Part shown: positions 47,633 through 57,391 of the stretch, piece after piece
How the letters are laid out: every line of letters starts with the position of its first letter
How positions within the stretch are numbered: position 1 is the first letter of the stretch
Origin: Tipula vernalis
Lineage: Eukaryota > Arthropoda > Insecta > Diptera > Tipulidae
Reading direction: 5' to 3'
NCBI GenBank assembly: GCA_958295665.1
Contig: OY282558.1
Location: 340,128,044-340,192,043 of the forward strand
Length of the DNA stretch: 64,000 bases
Translations under genes and position numbers: made by a program
The notes under the pieces: generated by a model
What the model was told of the DNA's origin: nothing
Seen by the model: the letters and a program-made list of their open reading frames with translations, nothing else
Databases searched by the model: none

Positions 47633-48801
47633 TTAGAGGGTTATATTATGAGCAATTCCTCTAATAAAATTTAAAAGGGTTCGATTCGGTCTATCTTGAA
47701 TTATTAGAGCTAACCTTTGTTCAAGATCCCTGTATTTTCTTTTTTGTTGTGGTTTTCTTTCACCTCTAGTTATCGCTTCAAATTGCCCTTCAGTAAATTT
47801 TTGTTCCTTTTGCAAGGTTCGTATAAGGCAGAAGATACCCGGATGATTAGAGCCAACTAAAACCTGCCATCTGCGATGCCAGCCTTCCACTCTATTTTGA
47901 GTTCTTGGAATATTATTTGCCTGGCTATCAAAAACTGACCATATCTCAGGCTTGAACAGTGGTGACATGCGAGTTTGAAGGTCTTGTCTGGCAGTCCGTC
48001 ATGTTCTCCCTAACACGTAGGTTTGCTCGAACCATTCTACAACTCCATTGGCTTCTTGTGGAATAATATTTTTAAGATCATTCAATGCTTCGGGTATTTC
48101 TGTTGTATTCAGAAATGCAAGCGCACCTATCTGCCTCATTATTAAATTAAATTCTTCGTCCGACCCATACCTGCTTGACAATCCGAAAGATTGAATTTTC
48201 CGCCAAATGGACTGGCAAAGATGAAAAAAAACACCCTTTAATCTGCACTCCTTCAAACTCACCTGCTGCTGCATTCATGGCCGCCTTTTCATAATCAGTA
48301 ATAATAAAAGTTGGACTCAAAACAAGTTGGAATTCTTGTGCTATTTCCGATATTTCTTCAAATGCCCTTTGGTAACAAATTTCGGACTTACTGCTCATCA
48401 GAATAAAGACCAGTGGAAGTAATCTTTCATTTTCGGAACCACCTACTGGAGCATGGATTGAATAAAGCTGCATAAATATTTGCGGCGCAGTTTTAAATGT
48501 TCCATCCATAATCCAATAGGACGCATCTAAAAGATATTTAATATTAGTTGGAGTAGTAAATATTAATATTTTTTCTGCTCCAATATCAACTTCTCTTAAA
48601 AGAAATGGATGGCCATCTAAAGTCTTTCTTAATTCTTCTGGAATATTTAAAATTTCTAAAGACACTGGTTCGGTATAGGTATTTTGTCATCTAACACGTT
48701 TTATTGTTTTACGCAAGGCCTCTTTGGTTGGCATTTGTGCCTGTGAAATGGATGTTAGTTCGCTCAAACTACTTTGTATAAGTTGTGCTGGTTTATTGGT
48801 G
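47633..48801 (-). pseudogene. MULE transposase
   Basis: Reads from TNKPAQLIQSS at about 48800 through LPRKT-like linker (EALRKTIKRVR, then an in-frame TGA near 48686) and LGHPFLLREVD-type segment. DDE residues: Asp in YWIMDGTFKTAP, Asp in FIITDYEKAAMNA, the usual C-x2-H block as KGCFFHLCQSIWRK in a shifted frame near 48225, and Glu in QNRVEGWHRRW. The tail (RKPQQKRKYRDLEQR) ends at 47633. An N-terminal FLYWCH finger, common in this family, was not found and may lie beyond 48801 or be lost. Breaks are the TGA, the frameshift at 48225 and another near 47985. Confidence 0.9.
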
Positions 48802-49655
48802 GTAAGTAAGGCTTGCATAAGGCAAAATGGGCCTATAGCCTTATGTCCCAAATTTGGTTACTTACTGCATAAGGAAGGACGTTAAAAGTGAACTGCGAAA
48901 GAGAGTTAAAACGAATATGTTCTCCAAAAAATGTCTTTTTGAATGCATTAGGTAAGCTGTTGGTTGTTTATGGAGCAAAATTAAGTGAAAATGATTCTTT
49001 ATCAAATACCAACTTAGTTTCTTGGTTCTATTCGGAAACTCAGAAAAGAAGTATCTGTATGTTCAATTTCTTCACCATCCAGATTTAATTTCGTAAATAA
49101 ATTTAATGTGTATGTTTTACAATTAGTTAATAATCTGAATCCTCTTTTTTCTACGTTTTTAAGTAGCTACTTAAATAAATTTGCTATTAGAGAATACACC
49201 TAGTGGTTTGACGTCTGATTGTACGGATTTAATCAGATAAATAAAAATTATGTTTCCTGAAGAAAACTCTGTAAGTGCCACAGAAATTACTGTAATAAAC
49301 TGTAATTTGATTTAAATAAATATTTTGTAATACTAAGAATAGTAACTTTCCTCTTTTCAATTAAATAAATATTTCGATATACCCTTTGAAGTAGGAGTTA
49401 ATGATGGAATATACCGTACTCAAATAAGCATAAAGCTGCCTTGATTCTTTGGTCAACTCATTCCAAAATAGGCACGATGAATCATTACTCCATGCATCCA
49501 TGTATAATACATTCATTTTTGTATAACTTATTCCTGTGCTAGTTCAAGTTGAATTCCATGCGTAATTTTTGCATCTCAGAAACAATTCGCTAAAAGGTAC
49601 TCCTTCTTCTAATACTTGTAGCAGCTGCCACATGTTTGGACAACTAATTTGCATC
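48802..49655. other. internal MULE sequence without recognised gene
   Basis: Between the transposase and the right TIR. A 66-codon open frame at 48888-49088 has no recognised motif. Bases 46050-47630 on the other side are similar: they contain three degenerate blocks (near 46430, 46625 and 47195) sharing CCCAAGACCGYTGCTGCRRA-like sequence. Confidence 0.4.
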
Positions 49656-49659
49656 AGAT

Positions 49660-50135
49660 GGTCAATTTGTCCTGTCGGCGATGTGGCTGTGTCTCCTGTC
49701 TATTTTGTCTGCGATGTAGTTATGTCGACCATCTGTCTTGTCTGCGATGTAGTTGTGTCGGCCATCTGTCCTGTTGGTAATATAGTTGTGTCGGCCATCA
49801 GTCTTGTCGACGATGGTGTTGTGTCCTTTGGAATTTAGTGGTCGGCCATCTGTCTGGCCGGCGATGTAGTTGTCGGCCATCTGTTCTGTCGGCGATGTGG
49901 TGTGTCGGCCATCTGTCCTGTCGGCGATACGGTTTTGTCGGCCATCTGTCCTGTCGGCGATATGGTTTTGTCGGCCATCTGTCTTGTCGGCGATGTGGTT
50001 GTGTCGGCCATCTGTCTTGTCGGCGATGTGGTTGTGTCGGCCATTTGGCCTGTCGGCCAAAGTTATTGTCGGCAATGTAGTTGTCGGCGAAGTGGCTGGT
50101 CGGTGAAATGGTTGTCGGCCATGTGATCGGATACC
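49660..50135. repeat. right minisatellite TIR of the MULE
   Basis: About thirteen units of 32-33 bp with GTCGGCCATCTGTCTTGTC and GGCGATGTGGTTGTGT, inverted relative to the left array. It is longer and more varied than the left array (about 475 versus 190 bp). Confidence 0.92.
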
Positions 50136-50152
50136 AACATCGACAGCCAGAA

Positions 50153-50209
50153 TTCATCAAATCTCAGATATAAAATTTTATTAAAATCTTTCCACAAATG
50201 TGCTACCAA
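50153..50209. repeat. degenerate repeat of about 300 bp, left part, cut by Harbinger element
   Basis: ATCTCAGATATAAAATTTTA through CACAAATGTGCTACCAA. The unit continues at 56204 (CTGGTTCTATTGAGAGCTGG) after the inserted element. Confidence 0.65.
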
Positions 50210-50666
50210 GGGCCTATTTAACCATCGCACTTTGCAACTTATGACTTTGCAAAATCTTGCTAAGCAAAAATTTATTTTGATAAGTTCAAGTATTTTGTTC
50301 CATAAAGAGAAAATTATATAATGTTATTATATAAAAATTGTATGTTTAGTTTCGAATACATATTAAACCAGCGTCGATGCGATTTAGATATTAATGTTAT
50401 AGGTTTAATGTGATTTAAATTATAAAATTTTAATACCGCGATACAAAAATCTCTTTGCAATCAATATTATTTGCTTCAATTAAGAAAAAATTTGCTTTAT
50501 TGGAAGAGATAAAACAAGAAAAATCGTTCTTTTTGGTAGTTTTAGTTCTACAACTAAACTGCAAAAGGAGGCAGCATGGAAAGAGGTAATAGCCTTCGCC
50601 CATTCTTTGCAATTAGCATCTACCGACAAAAACTGGACATATGCCAGAGATAATCTCTTTGACTTG

Positions 50667-52535
50667 TAACGGAATGGTTACACTTCGGTTGAATTTTCAT
50701 TCCATCAACAGAACATCTCTGAGGCTCTCACATCAGTGACCGCAGCACGTTCGCCGGCTAGGTGAGGTCGGTTGGGCGGAGTAATTGTCACTAGCCACAG
50801 AGATCTATCTGCTGCTGTAATTAACCCTCACTGACGATCTGGTAATAAATAGACATGGAACGATGTAACACTAACAATAAATTAACACTTTATACCGGAT
50901 TAAAAGTTTATAATTAGTCCTAAAGAAGCGGAACAAAAAAAATAAAAAATCTTAAGTATCACAGCCATTTCCTTGTGTGGTCAAGGTATTGGACCACAAG
51001 CACTCCACCCTCCCCATAGGCAATATCATGCATACAAATTTGATTTGCCCTATGATAATGTATTAGTCCACGCTATTCATATTTATCTAGACATACTGAT
51101 TTTCGTTACGACTGCAAAAAATTTACGATAGTTGTAGGTGAATACAAATCAAAAAAAAAGGAAAGAAAGGAACACATGAACGAATATGATCAAACAAGTC
51201 AAAATAAAATATAAGAATTCGAATGAAAGAAATTAACTTTTATGGCCACTACTTAATTATTGATAAATAATGGTTGATACAATTGGATTACAATTAATTT
51301 ATGAAGTTTAGCTTAATAACAAAAAATGATAATTATTATAAAATCAGGTAAGACTTATTCTAATGTGTGGATCCGCGGTCCGTATTCATAATTTAAGTTT
51401 AGCTTTAAATATCTATATAATACAGTTAAATTGACACAACAGTTATTACTTAATAATATAATTTATATTATCCAAGTTTATAAAGAAGAATGAATTGTAA
51501 TTATCGACATATATAATAATTTAATATAATATAATATATAATTTAATTAAGCAATTAAATAGGCATTAATAAATATTTAGTAAATAAAAATAAAATAAGG
51601 TAATAAATAAACAAAGAAAAACTTATCGGATTGGTGATAGTGATGATGGCGTCTTCATTAAAAATATCTCAGTGCCGTTTGCGTGTACAAATTTTGCAAT
51701 ATATCCGACAAACATCATTGGGCAACAATAAAAAAAAACTGTCGCGGGATGCCTTACCCGGTAACAAAGTCTGTCCACTGTATTCCTGTTTTGTTTTTCT
51801 TAAATGTAATTTTAACAAATTACAACGCACGAGATAATGAATAAACACTTTACACAGACTTTGTAATTCGCGGAGGCACTGTATCACTAAAAAAAAATTA
51901 CGGAAAACCAATTTTGTAGCCATGAATAAGACTCTAATAATTTCACACCAATCTCTTAAATTATCTGAATTCTTGAACTATCAGATAAGATAAGTAAAAC
52001 ATTAATAAATACCTTTTCCCGCGACAATTACAGATTTAAAAATTTCTAACAAAAATTTTCAGACTATTGCGTAACAAAATACAGCCTCATCAATATGGCC
52101 ACTTTATATGTGCAGTAAAATTTTGTTTTTGATTTTGCACTGAATATTTTGTATTATGTATTTTAATTACGATCACTGTTTCTGTACAAGTACAACTACC
52201 AAATGATCAATTATTGTTTTACTGCATTATTCAAACAGTATTTGATCGATTGGTTTGGGTGGGGAATCCAAAAGAAGAAATCAACAAACAGACAAAATCA
52301 TCACCATCTATCACAATTTATGCACGTTAACCAATTATACCAATAAAACAATAATGACCACGGTTACACGGTAGATTGTTACAAATCTGATTAGATAAAA
52401 CAAAAACAGAATTCGAACCGATCCCATCATATTCGCTTAAGTATGTTGATTTTAAGTAATGAAAATTCATCCGCCTGGAACATTTTACATGTTACATACT
52501 TGTGGAAAAGCCGAACTTTGGTAAAAATTGATTTG
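50667..52535. other. unclassified insert separating the Myb exons
   Basis: The Myb reading frame stops abruptly at TGTAACGGAATGGTTACA (50666-50683), an inverted pair TGTAAC/GTTACA. A segment without coding motifs follows, including a CG-rich patch at 50740-50830 absent from the surroundings. TGTAAC...GTTACA ends would suit an LTR ending near 52380 (GATTGTTACA), but no 5-bp target duplication was found. A solo LTR is one possibility. Confidence 0.3.
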
Positions 52536-52537
52536 TA

Positions 52538-54479
52538 CAGTGCTGGTAAAAAAAAATTGGGCAAACAAATTTATTGCAAATTGGAGTCTTTTTTTGCTAA
52601 AATTACAAAACTTTTGAAAGCAATTGGTTTATTGTTTCATTTTAAATACATGCATGACGTAATTTTTTGAAAAAAAAAAAAAATTGACCTGCAATTTAGG
52701 GGCAAAACACCGAAAAATGCCAAAATATTCAAAATACGTTGATTGGTGTTAAAGTAAGGTAATAAATTAAACACTTGTTTTTTATTTTTTTGTTTGGTTT
52801 TTATTGATTTATAGAAGTTCAATCTTTCATATTAATATTTTGTTGGACCGCCTTCTGCTTTTATTACACCGGTTCAAACCCGCAACTGATGTGCAAAAAA
52901 ATTGGGCAAGCAATTATTTTTTTTTACGCCTACCGTTCTTGGCCGTCATTAGGGTGCAGATGTTTTATTGCCTGTAATTTATTTTTTGAGTATAAATAGT
53001 GCATATTTTGTAAGATTAAGTTATTCTGTAAGTGATCCTAGATAAATAAAGAATAAAGTGCAATTTTAGTTAAACAAATGGGAAAAGTTAGTGACCAGTG
53101 TAAAAGCAATATGTTGATTTTGGCGCAAAAAAAATTAACCACGCGTGAAATAGGTGAAAGATTAAACATTCCTAAAAGTACTGTCGGGTGGAATATTAAA
53201 AAAAATCGAGAGATGGGCGGTACACAAAGAAAGAAAGGCTCTGGAAGGCCCAGAAACACAACGCCAGTGGAAGATCGTTTTATACTATTACAAAGTCGTC
53301 AAAACCGTTTTAAAACTTCATCGGACATAAGACAGGATCTTGAGCGAGCAACGGGAAAAAAATTTTCAGCCGGCTTAGTGAGAAAAAGACTTGTTAAAGC
53401 TGGTTTGAGAGCACTTAAACCAGTCCAGAAGCCTGAGTTCACATTACTAGTGAAAAAAAAAAAAACGTTTGCTATGGGCCCAGGAGCATGTTAATTGGAC
53501 TCCAGAGATGTGGAATGATGTGATTTTCTCCGATGAATCAAAATTCAAGCTGCATGTTGGAGATGGAAGAATTCTCGTAAAAAGAAAACCTGGCGAGAGA
53601 CTTAGCAACGAATGTCTTTTAAGTCTTCCACCAAAAAAAGAAGGAGTTATGGTCTTGGGATGCTTTTCTGGAAATGAAATCGGTGGATTGTGCTTCCTTA
53701 GTTCCAGCGTTACAGCCGCTGTATCTGCAGTTCCTTCAGAACGAATTTGAGCCTTCTGCGTTAAAGCTTTTTGGCGAGACTTGCAAATTTATTTTTCAAC
53801 AGGACAACGCTCCGTGCCATACCGCCAAAATTGTGAGTTATTAATTTTGAATTGTAGATAGACAAATTTGCTTTCAGATAAACATAAATAATTTGTTAAA
53901 AACTGGTCTCTTCATTTAAAGGTAAAAAAGTACTTCGAAGAAAAAAGTATCGATGTGTTGAGCTGGCTTCCGTATAGTCCAGACTTAAATTCAATTGAAA
54001 ATATTTGGTCTATATAGAAGCTAGAAGTAGCAAGGAAGCGCCCAGAATCGATTGAAGCTTTAAAAAGTTTGTTGTTGATGATTTGGGAATCCGTATCTCC
54101 TGCGACTTTGAAAAATTTACCAAATTCAATGAATCGGAGATGTATCGCTGTAATAAAAGCAAAAGGCGGTCCAACAAAATATTAATATTAAAGATTGAAC
54201 TTCTATAAATCAATAAAAAACAAAAAAAAAATAAAAAATAAGTGTTTAATTTATTACCTTACTATAACTCCAATCAAACGTATTTTGAATATTTTGGCAT
54301 TTTTCGGTGTTTTGCCCCTAAATTGCAGGTCAATTTTTTTTTTTTCAAAAAATTACGTCATGCATGTATTTAAAATGAAACAATAAACCAATTGCTTTCA
54401 AAAGTTTTGTAATTTTAGCAAAAAAAGACTCCAATTTGCAATGAATTTGTTTGCCCAATTTTTTTTTTTACCAGCACTG
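52538..54479 (+). mobile_element. Tc1-like element with long (about 335 bp) TIRs
   Basis: A 1,942-bp element, ends CAGTGCTGGTAAAAAAAAA, TA target duplication at 52536-52537 and 54480-54481. Inverted similarity runs from 52538 to about 52870 and from about 54140 to 54479. An inner direct copy of the end word AAAAAAATTGGGCAAGCAA lies at 52895-52912, reminiscent of the IR/DR layout of Minos and Sleeping Beauty-type elements. The right TIR includes the last codons of the transposase. The transposase is broken. Confidence 0.93.
53078..54185 (+). pseudogene. Tc1-like transposase (DD34E)
   Basis: Starts MGKVSDQCKSNML. The paired-like HTH has LTTREIGERLNIPKSTVGWN and the GRPRNTTP hook between subdomains, then a second HTH (FSAGLVRKRLVKAGL). 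Catalytic residues: Asp in VIFSDESKF, Asp in FQQDNAPCH and Glu in SPDLNSIENIW. Counting across the proposed intron, 34 residues separate the second Asp from Glu, the Tc1 signature. An 89-bp GT-AG insert at 53833-53921 lies between HTAKI and VKKYFEEK and is probably an intron. Breaks: A-run frameshift near 53452-53465, frameshift near 53700, TAG near 54017. The C-terminus KGGPTKY lies inside the right TIR. Confidence 0.93.
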
Positions 54480-54879
54480 TATAATTATATTACACATTTA
54501 ATTTGTATTAATTGATATAGGCAAAGCGAGATAGCGCTCATACAACCGGATCGAAGGGGGCAAGGCCTGCAAGTATGATGAAATTGATAATTTCGTATTT
54601 GACATTTTGGAGCGAGATTCTGAAGTGGTAATAGGCCTAAAACGGAAAGCTATGGTGAGTCAGGTAGCTCAACGAAATCAAATGAACCAATTAACGATTC
54701 AAATAAAAGGAAATGCGAAGAACAAAGAAACGAAAGAAAACGTCCATATAAAATCAAGATTGCCAATTAAAACTTGAGCTGATGAAGGTAGAAATTTACT
54801 ATTGACGATTACAACAAGTTTTAGAATTAGAAAATTAAATTATATATGATTAAAAGCTGCGTTTTTAGGATGTAGTCTT

Positions 54880-55787
54880 AAGTAATTTAAACAAGGGAAC
54901 TTTTCTTTTAAAATTCCAAAACTATCCTCAACTAGACGACGAGTTTTTTTGTGTGCTTTATTAAAATTCTAGACCGAGGTATCCTCTGAATTTTTATTTA
55001 TTGGTGGGATCAACCAATTTTTGAGTGGATATGCACTCCTAAAAGAACAGCTCCTTCGAAAGGTCTCCAACCACTTTTAAATCTGTAAATACAAAAAATC
55101 AATGTAATTAACCTCAGTTAAATTTTTTTTTTAAATTAGTTACTTGTGAAATACTGCTGAGTTACGCAAAACTCGATAATCATGTACGCTTCCAAGCCAA
55201 TTGGCATTGACGGCGCAAAATAAATTGTTCGGTCCGCATATCATCATTACATTTAGTGAATGATTTCCGTCTCTATCAACAAACATAACTTCATTATTTG
55301 ATGGCGCATCAATATTAATTATTGAACCATCAATACATCCACAAACATTTTTAAACCCTCCTTTTATATAAAAATTGGAGGCAATGTCCGCCATGTTTTC
55401 CGGCCAACACACAATTTTTGGAAATACATTTTCGACTATTGCGTTACAAACGCGACGTACTGTGGTGTAAACAGTCCCCTTTGTAACGCCGTTCATGGTA
55501 GCCACACCATGATATTGACATCCATTGCGAAGCCAATGAAGGCACAGTAATAATTGTTGTTTTGGACTCAATGCCTTATTTTTGGTGGTTTTGTGTTTAA
55601 TTATACCCCCGATATTTTGTAAAATATATTCCGCTTGCTGATAATTTATACGAAATGATTCTTTAAATGAAAATTCGTTGAATATACTAAAATGAATCCT
55701 CTTATGATACTTGTTTTTATTTATTACATCGTTTCCGAATAATAACTCACATCGAATCATTTTGACGACCAAAGGTACGTTTGACAA
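54880..55787 (-). pseudogene. PIF/Harbinger DDE nuclease (HARBI1-like)
   Basis: Exon 1 at 55138-55787 starts MSNVPLVVKMIRCELL. It has LSPKQQLLLCLHWLRNGCQY, the HTH-like MNGVTKGTVYTTVRRVC, first Asp in CGCIDGSIINI and second Asp in GSVHDYRVLRNS. After a GT-AG intron (55077-55138) the second exon reads PFEGAVLLG, then in another frame AYPLKNWLIPPINK and HKKTRRLVEDSFGILK, with the catalytic Glu in VEDSFG. A frameshift near 55045 and a stop near 54978 mark decay. Exon 1 alone is open throughout, so decay is light. It acts with the Myb/SANT protein encoded upstream. Confidence 0.9.
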
Positions 55788-56203
55788 GTATCGACTAAAC
55801 TTATCATAAAATGCAATGCAAACTTTTATTTAGCAAAAAATATGAAAAAATATCGAACAACCGAACAATAAAAACCCAATAACTGTTTGGTTTAGTATTA
55901 TAATTGCAGTCACTTAGCACATATCACTTTGCACTTTGCATTTTTCAGTAACAGTTTGCACGATCGAAATTGTAAGGTTATTTGCGTTTATTTTAAAAAA
56001 TCTTTATTATTCTAATAATTTATTATTTATATAAATGTTATTTCGTAAAATTATCAACCATAAGTGATTATTTCTTTACTAATCATTAATATAAGAGCAA
56101 TAGCAACGATGTTATATTTGCAAAGTTTTTATGACTAGTTAAACTCTTAGCACTTTAAAAATGTTGCAAAGGCAAAGTGATAAGTTTTTGGTTAAATAGG
56201 CCC

Positions 56204-56410
56204 CTGGTTCTATTGAGAGCTGGGGACGTAGAGTCTAACTGCATGGATTGGTTTTTTAGTTTAAAAATTGGTGAATCAATTTTTTGATTAATGGTATAGT
56301 GACGCCGATATTTCTTGATTTAAAGAATTGGTTTAATACTTAGATATAAAATTTCACTAAAATTCATTGGTGCTGGGAATGTTGTAAAGGTTTTGTACGA
56401 AAAAAAATTG
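56204..56410. repeat. degenerate repeat of about 300 bp, resumes after Harbinger
   Basis: CTGGTTCTATTGAGAGCTGG continues the unit cut at 50209. A further partial unit starts at 56340 (TTAGATATAAAATTTCACTA). From 56410 to 57100 nothing is recognised. Confidence 0.6.
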
Positions 56411-57132
56411 TTTGGGAAATCTAATTTTTCGTTTTATGGGTTGTAATTCTGTCAATTTTTTACTTAATAAATTCCATTCCTGCCCCAAATGTAACTACTG
56501 CGATTAAACACCAATTCCATTAAAATTTGGTACCTGACTTAACCAACATATTTGATGAACAAGGAATTAGTTGCAACATATCCCAACGATGAATCCAGGT
56601 AGTCAGTTTGAAACTTTTCTAGAAGAGGTTTCACCTCACATCTATTTTATGACCAGTGCGGATTATCGTTGCCACCAAACCAATTTTATACAGCAATTTT
56701 TAATGAAATACGAGACTTAATAACTGTTCTGTTTCTTTAAGTCGAATGTTTTGATTTTTTGAAATCTGCTTCGTCCAGATTTAGTAGTTTTTGAACTGGT
56801 AAAATCTTAGAATTATTTTATAGTTTCAACTAGCCGCAACGGGATTTATGCGATAAACACGACATATTTTCAAAAATGTAGGAAATGGATTTAGTAAATA
56901 CAAAAACAAAACAAAAAAATTGTTTGTTAAATTAAATGAAAATTTAAAATAATAAAATTTTGCTAGATCTTCAAAATTGATGTTCCACGATATTAAATGA
57001 TTTGGCCAATCTATTAATAGGGTTGTTTCCCATGCCTGTGAAATACTTCCCAAGGCTCGCTCGTTCATTGGCTTTACATTTTGATTTTATGTAAAATTAA
57101 ATAAATAACATGCCCGTTGAAACATACTACAT

Positions 57133-57325
57133 ACCGTCAGTTGCACCAAATTCAACGTCGAAATTCGTTCAACAAAAATCAAAAGATTGACATTCGAATG
57201 TAAGATGTATAGTATGTGTATATATATAGCGATATAAATACCACGCAATGTATATACGGCATGTTGCATCAAATTTCAACGACGAAATCTGTTCAACAAA
57301 AATCAAATTATTGATATTCGACTAT
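57133..57325. repeat. two tandem units of about 123 bp
   Basis: GTTGCACCAAATTCAACGTC...GACATTCGA at about 57139-57198 recurs as GTTGCATCAAATTTCAACGA...GATATTCGA at about 57262-57322. Confidence 0.75.
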
Positions 57326-57391
57326 GGCTTCAGGGATCTCTATTGTATAATATAAAATATCACGAATGATTTCAACTGCAAATTGTTTTGT

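Larger units (their letters stand above)
45838..50135 (-). mobile_element. MULE with minisatellite Foldback-type TIRs and 9-bp target duplication
   Basis: A 4.3-kb element. The outer ends GGGTGTGGGTCACATGGCCG and (reverse complement of right) GGTATCCGATCACATGGCCG are followed by inverted arrays of a 32-33-bp unit containing GATGGCCGACACAACCACAT and CGCCGACAGGACA. An exact 9-bp direct repeat AACATCGAC flanks it at 45829-45837 and 50136-50144, as expected for Mutator elements. It carries a decayed MULE transposase on the minus strand. The many open frames across the arrays on both strands are translations of the repeat. Confidence 0.92.
50475..54760 (+). pseudogene. Harbinger Myb/SANT-like DNA-binding protein, split
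   Basis: The N-terminal part at 50475-50666 reads KFALLEEIKQEKSFF then, after a frameshift, FSSTTKLQKEAAWKEVIAFA and NWTYARDNLFDL, with the spaced Trp/aromatic pattern of the Myb/SANT proteins that partner PIF/Harbinger transposases. A C-terminal part at about 54575-54660 reads CKYDEIDNFVFDILERDSEV and VIGLKRKAM before a GT donor, then Arg/Lys/Asn-rich sequence. The pieces are separated by an unclassified insert and the Tc1 element. In this family the Myb protein brings the nuclease to the element ends. Confidence 0.6.
50210..56203 (-). mobile_element. PIF/Harbinger element with Myb/SANT and DDE genes, invaded by other elements
   Basis: The ends GGGCCTATTTAACCA and its exact reverse complement lie at 50210-50224 and 56189-56203. 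Subterminal words ACTTATNACTTTGCA recur at both ends. It holds a Myb/SANT-like gene on the plus strand (split) and a DDE_Tnp_4 nuclease gene on the minus strand, the standard two-gene set of PIF/Harbinger. The 3-bp flanks CAA and CTG do not match, so the target duplication is decayed or the TIR ends are one or two bases off. A Tc1-like element at 52538-54479 is nested inside it. Confidence 0.85.

Noticed and set aside
49569..50160. Seven overlapping open frames with GRHNHIADKTD or VGHLSCRR repeats
   Set aside because: Same minisatellite in the right MULE end, open in several frames on both strands. Spaced direct repeats resembled a CRISPR array, but there are no unique spacers and this is a eukaryotic sequence.
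50667..52386. Solo LTR with TGTAAC...GTTACA ends
   Set aside because: No 5-bp target duplication, and no second copy or coding remnant to support it. Kept only as an unclassified insert.
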